Origin: JACVRW01 sp035705985
GTDB lineage: Bacteria; Actinomycetota; Thermoleophilia; Solirubrobacterales; Thermoleophilaceae
DNA: 9,293 nucleotides
NCBI GenBank assembly: GCA_035705985.1
Contig: DASSVP010000254.1
Span: 1 to 9,293 of the forward strand
Direction: 5' to 3'
In this document: positions 1-6,855 of the stretch, one piece after another
Layout of the letters: each line of letters starts with the position of its first letter
Numbering within the stretch: the first letter of the stretch is position 1
Program-made: the position numbers and the translations under genes
The notes under the pieces: generated by a model
Seen by the model: the letters and a program-made list of their open reading frames with translations, nothing else
What the model was told of the DNA's origin: nothing
Database searches by the model: none

Positions 1-1293
<1,293 letters not shown>

Positions 1294-1301
1294 CCGTACT
1301 T

Positions 1302-1307
1302 CTCCTT
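1302..1307 (-). promoter_or_regulatory. Shine-Dalgarno of dnaK
   Basis: On the minus strand AAGGAG lies 8 nt before the ATG of dnaK, a near-ideal match to the 16S rRNA anti-SD at good spacing. It is the only clear Shine-Dalgarno sequence at a gene start in this window, so it both fixes the dnaK start and contrasts with the other genes. Confidence 0.85.
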
Positions 1308-1322
1308 GGTCGATTCGAAAGA

Positions 1323-1351
1323 AATCTAAGCGGGAGTATGGCAGATGTTCC
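1323..1351 (-). promoter_or_regulatory. Candidate dnaK promoter (GGAACA - 17 nt - TAGATT)
   Basis: Reading the minus strand, GGAACA (1351-1346) is followed after 17 nt by TAGATT (1328-1323). This would place the transcription start near 1316, leaving a leader of about 22 nt that contains the Shine-Dalgarno. The -10 matches the vegetative consensus at 4 of 6 positions and the -35 at 3 of 6. GGAAC also resembles the -35 of ECF-type sigma factors, but no clear ECF -10 follows. The assignment is tentative. Confidence 0.3.
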
Positions 1352-1370
1352 AGGCTTTGGCTCAGTCGAT

Positions 1371-1376
1371 TAGGAT
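1371..1376 (+). promoter_or_regulatory. Candidate -10 element of the FKBP lipoprotein gene
   Basis: TAGGAT lies 11 nt before the ATG at 1388, with no Shine-Dalgarno between them. This would give a transcript starting about 4-5 nt before the ATG, that is, effectively leaderless. No convincing -35 box was found 16-18 nt upstream. The element sits in the 94-bp divergent spacer shared with dnaK. Confidence 0.35.
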
Positions 1377-1387
1377 GCCGCAGCCGC

Positions 1388-1915
1388 ATGCTTCGCCGCC
1401 TCGCCACGCCGCTTGCGCTCGTCGCCCTGCTGGGCCCCGCGGCGTGCGGCGACGAGGACGAGGAGAACGGCGCGGGCGGCGGCTCCACCGCGGCCGACAC
1501 GCAGACGACGCCCCCGCCCACACCCGACGAGACGCTCAGCGACACGAGCACGAAGCCGGTCATCCCGCGTCCCTCCGGCTCGCCGCCGCGCAAGCTCGTC
1601 GTCGAGGACATCGTCAAGGGCAAGGGCCCGGCCGCGAAGAACGGCAGCACCGTGGTGGTGCACTACGTGGGCGTGAACTTCTCGAACGGCTTCGAGTTCG
1701 ACGCGTCGTGGGACGCGGGCTCGCCCTTCCCGGTGCAGCTCGGCAGCGGCAGCGTGATCGAGGGCTGGGAGAAGGGCCTCGTCGGGATTCGGAAGGGGGG
1801 CCGGCGCATGCTCACGATCCCGCCGGAGATGGGCTACGGGGCCGAGGGCTACCCGCCCGACATCCCGCCAAACGAGACGCTCGTCTTCGTGGTCGACGCG
1901 GTGGCCGTCGAATAG
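1388..1915 (+). CDS. FKBP-type peptidyl-prolyl cis-trans isomerase, predicted lipoprotein
   Basis: Catalyses cis-trans isomerisation of Xaa-Pro bonds and probably assists folding of exported proteins outside the membrane. The protein is 175 residues. An arginine-containing n-region and a hydrophobic stretch (residues 5-18) end in PAAC-GDE with Cys20, a lipobox-like site with an unusual Pro at -3. A Gly/Thr/Pro-rich linker (about 28-66) leads to one FKBP domain (about 68-175). Pocket residues equivalent to human FKBP12 are present: Tyr93, Phe104-Asp105, Phe114, Val123-Ile124, Trp127 (VIEGWEKGL), Tyr150 (GYGAEG) and Phe167. The frame is open far upstream through antisense dnaK, but the signal peptide selects the ATG at 1388. 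It is transcribed divergently from dnaK and converges on the EamA gene. Function is secure; membrane anchoring is inferred from the signal and Cys20. Confidence 0.92.
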   Translation: MLRRLATPLALVALLGPAACGDEDEENGAGGGSTAADTQTTPPPTPDETLSDTSTKPVIPRPSGSPPRKLVVEDIVKGKGPAAKNGSTVVVHYVGVNFSNGFEFDASWDAGSPFPVQLGSGSVIEGWEKGLVGIRKGGRRMLTIPPEMGYGAEGYPPDIPPNETLVFVVDAVAVE

Positions 1916-1926
1916 GGTCGCCGCCC

Positions 1927-1943
1927 AGCGGGCGCCGCCCGCT
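1927..1943. terminator. GC hairpin between convergent genes (first of two)
   Basis: AGCGGGC (1927-1933) and GCCCGCT (1937-1943) form a perfect 7-bp stem with a 3-nt loop, 12 nt after the FKBP stop. One further C-G pair is possible outside. There is no T-run on either side, so it is not a textbook intrinsic terminator, but its position between convergent genes fits a bidirectional terminator. Confidence 0.5.
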
Positions 1944-1959
1944 GCCGGCCAAGGCCGGC
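1944..1959. terminator. Second GC hairpin abutting the EamA stop codon
   Basis: GCCGGC (1944-1949) and GCCGGC (1954-1959) are self-complementary arms around CAAG, a 6-bp stem directly beside the first hairpin. The right arm reaches the stop codon of the minus-strand EamA gene (1959-1961). No T-tract is present. The two stems together may end transcription from both directions. Confidence 0.4.
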
Positions 1960-2840
1960 TAGCCCTCGGGCAGTGGCCGCGGCGGCCGGAAGCGCGGCAC
2001 GATCTCCACGGCGACGATCGCGGCCATGATCAGCCCGGCGCCGAGCCACCCGGTCGCCGTGAGGCGCTCGTCGTTCAGGAGCCAGCCGAACAGCCCGGCG
2101 AAGGCCGGCTCCGACGCGAGGATGAGCGCGGTGCGCGCCGGCGCGGCATGCTGCTGCGCGAAGGACTGGACGAAGAACCCGAGCGCGCTCGCGATCAGCG
2201 ACGTAACGATCAGCGCCGACCACACCGTGCTCCCCTCCGGCGCCTCGAGGTCGCCCGCCGCGGCGCCGGTGGCCAGCGACACGAGCCCGACGACACCCAG
2301 CTGCACGGCGAGCAGGGCGCCCACGTCGTGGCTCCGGACCGCCCACGCCGTCGCGAGGATGTGAGCCGCCAGCGAGAGCGCGCACAGGAAAACGAGGCCG
2401 TCACCGCGCAGGTCGAAGTCGTCGCTGCCGCCGGACAGCAGCCAGAGGCCGAGCATGGCGACCCCGGCGGCGGCCCACACGACGGCGGGCACGTGCTGCC
2501 TGAGGAAGAGCGCACCGAGCACCGGCGTGAGCACGACGAAGAGCCCGGTGATGAAGCCGGTGTTCGACGCGGTCGTCTCCTCGAGGCCGAGCGTCTGGAA
2601 GACGTAGCCGCCGGTGAGGAACACGCCCATGAGCAATCCCGCCCGCCAGCCGTCGGCGGACAGCTCGCCCAGCTGACGGTGAAACACCACGGCCACGATC
2701 AGCGCCGCGGGAATGAAGCGGTAGGCGAGAAACGCCATCGTCGGGAGCTCGCGGATCGCGTCCTGCACCATCACGAACGTCAGGCCCCAGACGGCGGCGA
2801 TGGCAATCAGAGCGAGCTCCGAGACCCGCTGGAGGCTCAA
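1959..2840 (-). CDS. EamA/DMT-superfamily membrane transporter
   Basis: Predicted inner-membrane permease of the drug/metabolite transporter superfamily; the substrate cannot be read from sequence. With the TTG start at 2840 the protein is 293 residues, the usual family length, with about ten hydrophobic segments arranged as two EamA repeats (about 10-135 and 148-282). Family-like features are AAVWGLTF (15-22), the AYRF motif (39-42), a glycine-rich segment around 76-110, and the second-repeat ASEPAFAGLFGWLLNDE (242-258). The frame extends upstream to 3026, but that extension is antisense-like, Arg/Pro-rich and lies inside the nth gene, so it is rejected. The TTG overlaps the nth stop (TTGA), implying translational coupling; no good Shine-Dalgarno is visible. 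It converges on the FKBP gene. Confidence 0.88.
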   Translation of the reverse strand: MSLQRVSELALIAIAAVWGLTFVMVQDAIRELPTMAFLAYRFIPAALIVAVVFHRQLGELSADGWRAGLLMGVFLTGGYVFQTLGLEETTASNTGFITGLFVVLTPVLGALFLRQHVPAVVWAAAGVAMLGLWLLSGGSDDFDLRGDGLVFLCALSLAAHILATAWAVRSHDVGALLAVQLGVVGLVSLATGAAAGDLEAPEGSTVWSALIVTSLIASALGFFVQSFAQQHAAPARTALILASEPAFAGLFGWLLNDERLTATGWLGAGLIMAAIVAVEIVPRFRPPRPLPEG

Positions 2841-3490
2841 GACACCCGCCGCTTCCCCTCGGGGCACATCCGCAGGAGCGGGCAGCGCCGGCAGGCGGGG
2901 TTCCGCGCCGTGCACGTGCGGCGTCCGTGCCGGATCAGCAGCACGTGGATCTCGTACGCGTCCTCCGCGGGGACGAGCCGCAGCATCTCGTCGTGCGCCC
3001 GCTCGAGGCTCGTCTTCGGCGGCCACAGCCCGAGCCGCGTGCCTACGCGGTAGACGTGCGTGTCAACGGGCACGTCGGGGCGGCCGAACGAGAACAGCAG
3101 CACGCACGCGGCGGTCTTCCGGCCCACCCCGGGCAGGTCGCAGAGGTAGTCGCGCGCCTCGGCGAGCGGCGCCTCCTCCATCCACTCGAGGCTGTCGTCG
3201 CCGATTGCCCCGAGGATCTGCTTGATCCGGACCGCCTTCGTGGGCGCGAGGCCGCCCGGCCGGATCGCCTCTTCGACCTCCTCGACCGGGGCGTCGCGGA
3301 CCTCCTCCCAGGACGAGAACCGATCGCGCAGGCGGCCGTAGGCGACGTCGCGGTTACGGTCGTTCGTGTTCTGGGAGAGCACCGTGAGCACGAGCTCGTC
3401 GATCGGCGCGCGGTGTGCGCGCAGCACGGGGCGGCCGTACTCCCTCCGGAGCCGGTCGCGAATCGCGCGGAGCTTGCGCCGGTCGGCCAT
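2837..3490 (-). CDS. nth: Endonuclease III-like DNA glycosylase/AP lyase
   Basis: Base-excision repair enzyme that removes oxidised pyrimidines and cleaves at the abasic site. The protein is 217 residues, normal for the family. A conserved SQNTND segment lies at 39-44. The helix-hairpin-helix LPGVGRKTAACVLL (119-132) carries the catalytic lysine Lys125, and the catalytic aspartate is Asp143 in PVDTHVYRVG (141-150). A [4Fe-4S] site follows the pattern C-x6-C-x2-C-x5-C at Cys193, 200, 203 and 209. All catalytic and cluster residues are present, so the enzyme should be active. The start is ATG at 3490, with no Shine-Dalgarno and a TACCAT hexamer 10 nt upstream. Its stop overlaps the EamA start, and it is divergent from the hydrolase gene across 28 bp. 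MutY was considered and disfavoured: the size and Lys/Asp pair fit Nth. Confidence 0.93.
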   Translation of the reverse strand: MADRRKLRAIRDRLRREYGRPVLRAHRAPIDELVLTVLSQNTNDRNRDVAYGRLRDRFSSWEEVRDAPVEEVEEAIRPGGLAPTKAVRIKQILGAIGDDSLEWMEEAPLAEARDYLCDLPGVGRKTAACVLLFSFGRPDVPVDTHVYRVGTRLGLWPPKTSLERAHDEMLRLVPAEDAYEIHVLLIRHGRRTCTARNPACRRCPLLRMCPEGKRRVS

Positions 3491-3500
3491 CGATCGCGTG

Positions 3501-3506
3501 ATGGTA
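3501..3506 (-). promoter_or_regulatory. Candidate -10 element of nth-eamA
   Basis: On the minus strand TACCAT lies 10 nt upstream of the nth ATG. It matches TANNNT, and no Shine-Dalgarno is present, so transcription would begin within a few bases of the start codon. It overlaps by two bases the TATGAA of the divergent hydrolase gene. Confidence 0.35.
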
Positions 3507-3510
3507 TGAA
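3505..3510 (+). promoter_or_regulatory. Candidate -10 element of the hydrolase gene
   Basis: TATGAA lies 8 nt before the GTG start, with no Shine-Dalgarno in between. Its last base departs from TANNNT, so it is weaker than the others. It shares bases with the opposing nth hexamer. Confidence 0.25.
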
Positions 3511-3518
3511 CCGCGCCC

Positions 3519-4289
3519 GTGGAGATCGCCGAGCGGACCGTCGAGGTGGCCGGGCTGGAGGTGCACCTTCGCCAGGCCGGCGACGCTCCGGTCCTCTACC
3601 TCCACGGAGTGCCGACACACTCCTACGAGTGGGTCCCGTTCCTCGACCGCTTCGGCGGGATCGCGCCGGACCTGCCCGGCTTCGGCCGCTCCGCGAAGCC
3701 GGCCGGCTTCGACTACTCGATCGCCGGCTACGACGCCTTCCTCGAGGAGCTCGTCACCGCACTCGGCCTCGACCGGCTTACGCTCGTGATGCACGACTGG
3801 GGCGCGGTCGGCCTCGCCTTCGCCCAGCGCTTCCCCGAGCGGGTGGAGCGGCTCGCGATGTTCCCCGTGGTGCCGTTCGTGCCGGGCTACCGCTGGCACC
3901 GCGTGGCGCGCGGCTGGCGCACGCCGGTCGTCGGTGAGCTCCTGATGGGCTTCTCGACGCGCTGGGCGTTTCGGCGCGGGATGCCGCGCGAGCTGGCCGA
4001 TGCGGCGTGGGAGACGTTCGACCACGGGACGCAGCGGGCGATCCTCAAGCTGTACCGGGGGTCGCCACCGGAGGTGCTCGCGCGCGCCGGCGAGCGCCTG
4101 GGCGACGTCCGCGCCCCTGCGCTGATCCTGTGGGCGGACGACGACCCGTACCTCCCGGCCGAGTTCGGCCGCCGGACCGCCGACGCGCTCGGCAGCGAGG
4201 TCACGCTCGAGCTCGTGGAGGGCGGGCACTGGGCCTGGCACCGCCGGCCGCAGCTGGTCGAGCGAGTGGGAGAATTCCTGGGTTCCTAG
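3519..4289 (+). CDS. Alpha/beta-fold hydrolase, haloalkane dehalogenase/epoxide hydrolase-like
   Basis: Soluble hydrolase of 256 residues. HGVPTHSYEW (29-38) matches the oxyanion-loop signature HGxPTxSYxW of haloalkane dehalogenases. The nucleophile motif VMHDWGAVG (90-98) has Asp93 followed by Trp94, as in haloalkane dehalogenases and epoxide hydrolases. The acid is probably Asp209 in WADDDPYLP (205-213), and the base His237 is in GGHWAW. A helical cap lies at about 118-185. The halide-binding Asn of the DhaA/LinB group (HGNPT) is Val31 here, so dehalogenase activity is uncertain and an epoxide or C-C/ester substrate is possible. An in-frame stop at 3507-3509 makes GTG 3519 the first possible start. 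It is first in the plus-strand run, 28 bp ahead of the membrane protein gene. Family assignment is firm, substrate unknown. Confidence 0.85.
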   Translation: MEIAERTVEVAGLEVHLRQAGDAPVLYLHGVPTHSYEWVPFLDRFGGIAPDLPGFGRSAKPAGFDYSIAGYDAFLEELVTALGLDRLTLVMHDWGAVGLAFAQRFPERVERLAMFPVVPFVPGYRWHRVARGWRTPVVGELLMGFSTRWAFRRGMPRELADAAWETFDHGTQRAILKLYRGSPPEVLARAGERLGDVRAPALILWADDDPYLPAEFGRRTADALGSEVTLELVEGGHWAWHRRPQLVERVGEFLGS

Positions 4290-4304
4290 GTGCCGGTTGT
4301 CGGC

Positions 4305-4310
4305 TAGCCT
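4305..4310 (+). promoter_or_regulatory. Candidate -10 element deciding the start of the membrane protein gene
   Basis: TAGCCT is followed by exactly 7 nt and then GTG at 4318, the spacing expected if transcription begins on the start codon. There is no Shine-Dalgarno before 4318 or before the alternative TTG at 4297. This supports GTG 4318 and a possible internal promoter after the hydrolase gene. Confidence 0.4.
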
Positions 4311-4317
4311 CCCCCTC

Positions 4318-6039
4318 GTGCTGCGCGAAGCGCCGTCTGCCGCCACGGCGCCGCCTTCCTCTCCGGTCACGACGCCCGAGGAGACGGCGCCCTACTCGCC
4401 GCGATCCGACCGCCGGCCGCCTGACGCTGCACCGTGGTACCGCCGCATCGACCCGTGGAAGGCCGCTCCGGTCGGTATCGCCCTGCTGATCGCCGCGGTC
4501 TACCTGATCTGGCAGCCGCGGACAGTTGATCTCGCTGCCCACACGTTCCGCGCCGACCTGTTCGGCGAGGAGGGCTTCACGATCTGGAACGGCCAGTGGT
4601 ACGGCGGCCATCACACGCCCGCGTACAGCGTGCTCTCGCCGCCGCTCGCCTGGCTGCTCGGCCCGCCGCTCGCCCTGGCGTTGGCATCCGTCTCCTCCGC
4701 CGCGCTCTTCGCCCCGCTCGTGCGCGGCTGGTTCGGCGACGACCGTGCCCGCTGGGGCGCGATCTGGTTCGGGGCCGGCACGGCGACCCTCCTCTTCACG
4801 AGCCGGCTGCCGTTCGCGATCGGCGTGGCGTTCGGGCTGGCCGCCCTGCTGGCGCTCCAGCGCCGTCGCCACTGGCTCGCGATCCTGCTCGCGGCGCTGT
4901 GCCCGCTCGGCAGCCCGGTGGCCGGCCTGTTCCTGGCGATGGCGGGGGTGGCCTACACGATCGCCGAGCGCCGCGACCCTGCGAAGCGCGCTGACGGCCT
5001 CGCGATCGCCGCGGCCGCGTTCATCCCGCCCGTCTTCCTCGCGTGGGCGTTCCCCGAGGGCGGCTGGGCGCCCTTCCCGACGTCGGCGTTCATCCCGATC
5101 CCGCTGTTCGCGCTCGCCTGCGTGCTCGTCCTGCCGCGCAAGGAGAGCGCGCTGCGCTGGGGCGCCGTCCTGTACGGGCTCGGCTCGGCGCTGGCGCTCG
5201 TCCTCGAGACGCCCATGGGCGGCAACGCCGTGCGGCTCGGCGCCCTGTTCGGCGGCCCGGTGCTCCTGTGCGGCATCTGGGGGCAGCCGTGGACCAAGCG
5301 GCCGTACATGATGCCGCTGCTTGCCGCCGGGTTCGCCACGCTCGCCTTCTGGCAGTGGTCGCCCGCGGTGCGCGACGTGATCAAGTACATCGAGGACCCG
5401 GCCGCGAAGTCCGACTACTTCGAGCCGCTGCGGAATTTCCTGTTCCGCATGCCCGACCAGCGCCGCATCGAGATCCCGTTCACCCGCTCGCACTGGGAGG
5501 GCTCCGAGGTGGCGATGGACCAGGCGCTCGCGCGCGGCTGGCTGCGCCAGCTCGACACCCGGCTCCACCCGATCTTCTACCGCGATGGCCTCAACCGGCT
5601 CACCTACGCCGCCTGGCTGTCCGACAATGCGGTCCGCTACGTCGCGCTCCCGAGCGCCAAGCCCGACAAGAGCTCCTACGGAGAACGGGCGCTGATTGAG
5701 AAGGGGCTGCCCTACCTCCGCCTGCGCTGGAAGTCCGACGACTGGCGCGTCTACGAGGTCCTGCTGCCGGCGCCGCTCGCGATCTCGCAGGGTGACGCGC
5801 GCTTCGTCGTCGAGCAGTTCCAGTCGGACGAGCTGCTGCTCGACGTGAAGCGGCCCGGCGAGGCGATCGTGAAGGTCCGCTGGACGCCGTACTGGTTCGC
5901 CTCGAACGCCTGCGTCGAGCCGCACGGAGAGTGGACGCGCGTGATCGCCAACGAGGAGGGCTTCGTGCGCCTGTCCACGAGGTTTGCGCCCGAACGGCTC
6001 ATCTCCCGCGGCCGCCGCTGCGACGACGGCAAGGGCTAG
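4318..6039 (+). CDS. Large polytopic membrane protein with C-terminal extramembrane domain, function unknown
   Basis: Not recognised as a named protein. From GTG 4318 it is 573 residues; TTG 4297 would add seven. A Pro/Ala-rich, probably cytoplasmic tail (1-45) precedes a first membrane segment (about 50-66). A conserved-looking loop follows, with DLAAHTFRADLF (71-82), FTIWNGQWYGGHHTP (87-101) and SPPL (107-110). Further hydrophobic segments at about 115-135, 148-180, 187-215, 227-245, 256-272, 282-296, 304-320 and 330-345 make roughly nine or ten helices. Residues about 350-573 are hydrophilic, with WTPYWFASNAC (522-532). The acidic first loop plus many helices and a C-terminal domain resemble GT-C polyprenol-phosphate-sugar transferases, but no diagnostic motif is certain. 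It lies 28 bp after the hydrolase and 24 bp before the PAP2 gene, next to inositol-lipid genes, which would suit a membrane glycosyltransferase (inference). Confidence 0.8.
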   Translation: MLREAPSAATAPPSSPVTTPEETAPYSPRSDRRPPDAAPWYRRIDPWKAAPVGIALLIAAVYLIWQPRTVDLAAHTFRADLFGEEGFTIWNGQWYGGHHTPAYSVLSPPLAWLLGPPLALALASVSSAALFAPLVRGWFGDDRARWGAIWFGAGTATLLFTSRLPFAIGVAFGLAALLALQRRRHWLAILLAALCPLGSPVAGLFLAMAGVAYTIAERRDPAKRADGLAIAAAAFIPPVFLAWAFPEGGWAPFPTSAFIPIPLFALACVLVLPRKESALRWGAVLYGLGSALALVLETPMGGNAVRLGALFGGPVLLCGIWGQPWTKRPYMMPLLAAGFATLAFWQWSPAVRDVIKYIEDPAAKSDYFEPLRNFLFRMPDQRRIEIPFTRSHWEGSEVAMDQALARGWLRQLDTRLHPIFYRDGLNRLTYAAWLSDNAVRYVALPSAKPDKSSYGERALIEKGLPYLRLRWKSDDWRVYEVLLPAPLAISQGDARFVVEQFQSDELLLDVKRPGEAIVKVRWTPYWFASNACVEPHGEWTRVIANEEGFVRLSTRFAPERLISRGRRCDDGKG

Positions 6040-6057
6040 CGAAGCAAGCTACGCTAG
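6036..6057. repeat. Inverted repeat CTAGCG-N10-CGCTAG before the PAP2 gene
   Basis: CTAGCG (6036-6041) and CGCTAG (6052-6057) are perfect 6-bp inverted arms with a 10-nt spacer. The left arm includes the stop codon of the membrane protein gene, and the right arm overlaps the candidate TACGCT -10 hexamer. The geometry fits an operator half-site pair, but short arms can occur by chance. Confidence 0.3.
6050..6055 (+). promoter_or_regulatory. Candidate -10 element of the PAP2-PIPS-ino1 run
   Basis: TACGCT lies 8 nt before GTG 6064 with no Shine-Dalgarno, giving a leaderless-type arrangement in the 24-bp gap. No -35 was recognised. Confidence 0.35.
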
Positions 6058-6063
6058 ACGCCC

Positions 6064-6855
6064 GTGCCTCCGTCCCACCCGCTCCTGGTCCAGCTGGCTC
6101 GGGTCTGGCGCCTAAGCGGGCGCTGGCTGCCCAACGGCTGGCTCGACGCCATCCGCCAGCTCGCCCTGTTCGCCGGGGCGTACTACCTGTACAGGCTCGT
6201 CCGCGGGCTCGTCGACGGCCAGGCGGCGCTCGCCTTCGAGCACGCCCGCGAGCTCGTGGACGCGGAGCGCGCGCTCGGCCTCTTCTTCGAGCCGGGCCTG
6301 CAGGACTGGGCGGAGGGCAACCGGTGGCTCCTCGACGCCTCGAGCTGGATGTACGTGAACTCGCACTTCGTGGTCACGACCACGTTTCTGATCTGGCTCT
6401 ACATCGCGCGCAACCACGCGTTCTACTTCGTGCGGAACATGTTCATGGTCGGCATGGGGCTCGCGCTCGTCGGGTACATGGCCTACCCGACGGCGCCGCC
6501 GCGCTTCCTTCCCGAGTGGGGCTTCAGCGACTCCGTCGCGGGCTTCGTGGGCGAGAAGGCCGCCGCCAGCGCGAACGTGCTCTACAACCCGTTCGCGGCC
6601 GTGCCGAGCATGCACGTGGCGTTCGCGCTGATGATCGCGATACCCGCGATGATGCTGGTGAGGCGCCGCGTGCTGAAGGCGCTGTGGGCGGTCTACCCCG
6701 CCGTGGTGACCTTCGTCGTGGTGGTCACCGCGAACCACTTCTGGCTGGATGCGGCGCTCGGCGCGCTCGTGGCCGGCCTCTCGGCGTACGCCGCGTCCGC
6801 GGCGTTCGCCCGCGCCCGCCCAGAGGCCTGGGCGTGGAATACCGCGCACGCATGA
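6064..6855 (+). CDS. PAP2-superfamily membrane phosphatase/phosphotransferase (Aur1/PAP2_3-like)
   Basis: Integral membrane protein of 263 residues that should transfer or hydrolyse a phosphate ester through a phospho-histidine intermediate. Motifs of the inositol-phosphotransferase-like branch are visible: PTAPPRFL (142-149) in place of the classical first motif, AAVPSMHVAFA (178-188) with His184, and ANHFWLDAALG (223-233) with His225 and Asp229. About six hydrophobic segments are seen (32-50, 103-116, 125-141, 184-200, 207-223, 228-247). The stop overlaps the start of the CDP-alcohol transferase gene as ATGA, pointing to a coupled product. This context suggests phosphatidylinositol-phosphate dephosphorylation or phosphoinositol transfer, as in fungal Aur1; both are inference. 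The GTG start lies 24 bp after the upstream stop. Undecaprenyl-pyrophosphate phosphatase activity is a fallback possibility. Confidence 0.88.
   Translation: MPPSHPLLVQLARVWRLSGRWLPNGWLDAIRQLALFAGAYYLYRLVRGLVDGQAALAFEHARELVDAERALGLFFEPGLQDWAEGNRWLLDASSWMYVNSHFVVTTTFLIWLYIARNHAFYFVRNMFMVGMGLALVGYMAYPTAPPRFLPEWGFSDSVAGFVGEKAAASANVLYNPFAAVPSMHVAFALMIAIPAMMLVRRRVLKALWAVYPAVVTFVVVVTANHFWLDAALGALVAGLSAYAASAAFARARPEAWAWNTAHA

Noticed and set aside
1294..1387. CIRCE or HAIR heat-shock operator upstream of dnaK
   Set aside because: No TTAGCACTC/GAGTGCTAA or CTTGAGT/ACTCAAG arms could be found on either strand.
1388..1915. Trigger factor or SlyD assignment for the FKBP protein
   Set aside because: The signal peptide with Cys20 and a single FKBP12-like domain ending at the C-terminus exclude ribosome-binding and metal-binding domains.
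2841..3026. N-terminal extension of the EamA frame to an ATG at 3026
   Set aside because: It lies wholly within nth and is Arg/Pro-rich and charged; it would add 62 residues before the first helix, beyond family length.
2148..3053. 301-codon plus-strand reading frame
   Set aside because: Antisense to EamA and nth, hydrophilic low-complexity composition, no motif.
4201..5925. 574-codon minus-strand reading frame
   Set aside because: It is antisense to the membrane protein gene and composed largely of Arg, Glu, Gly and Ala with no domain. The plus strand has clear helices and a plausible start.
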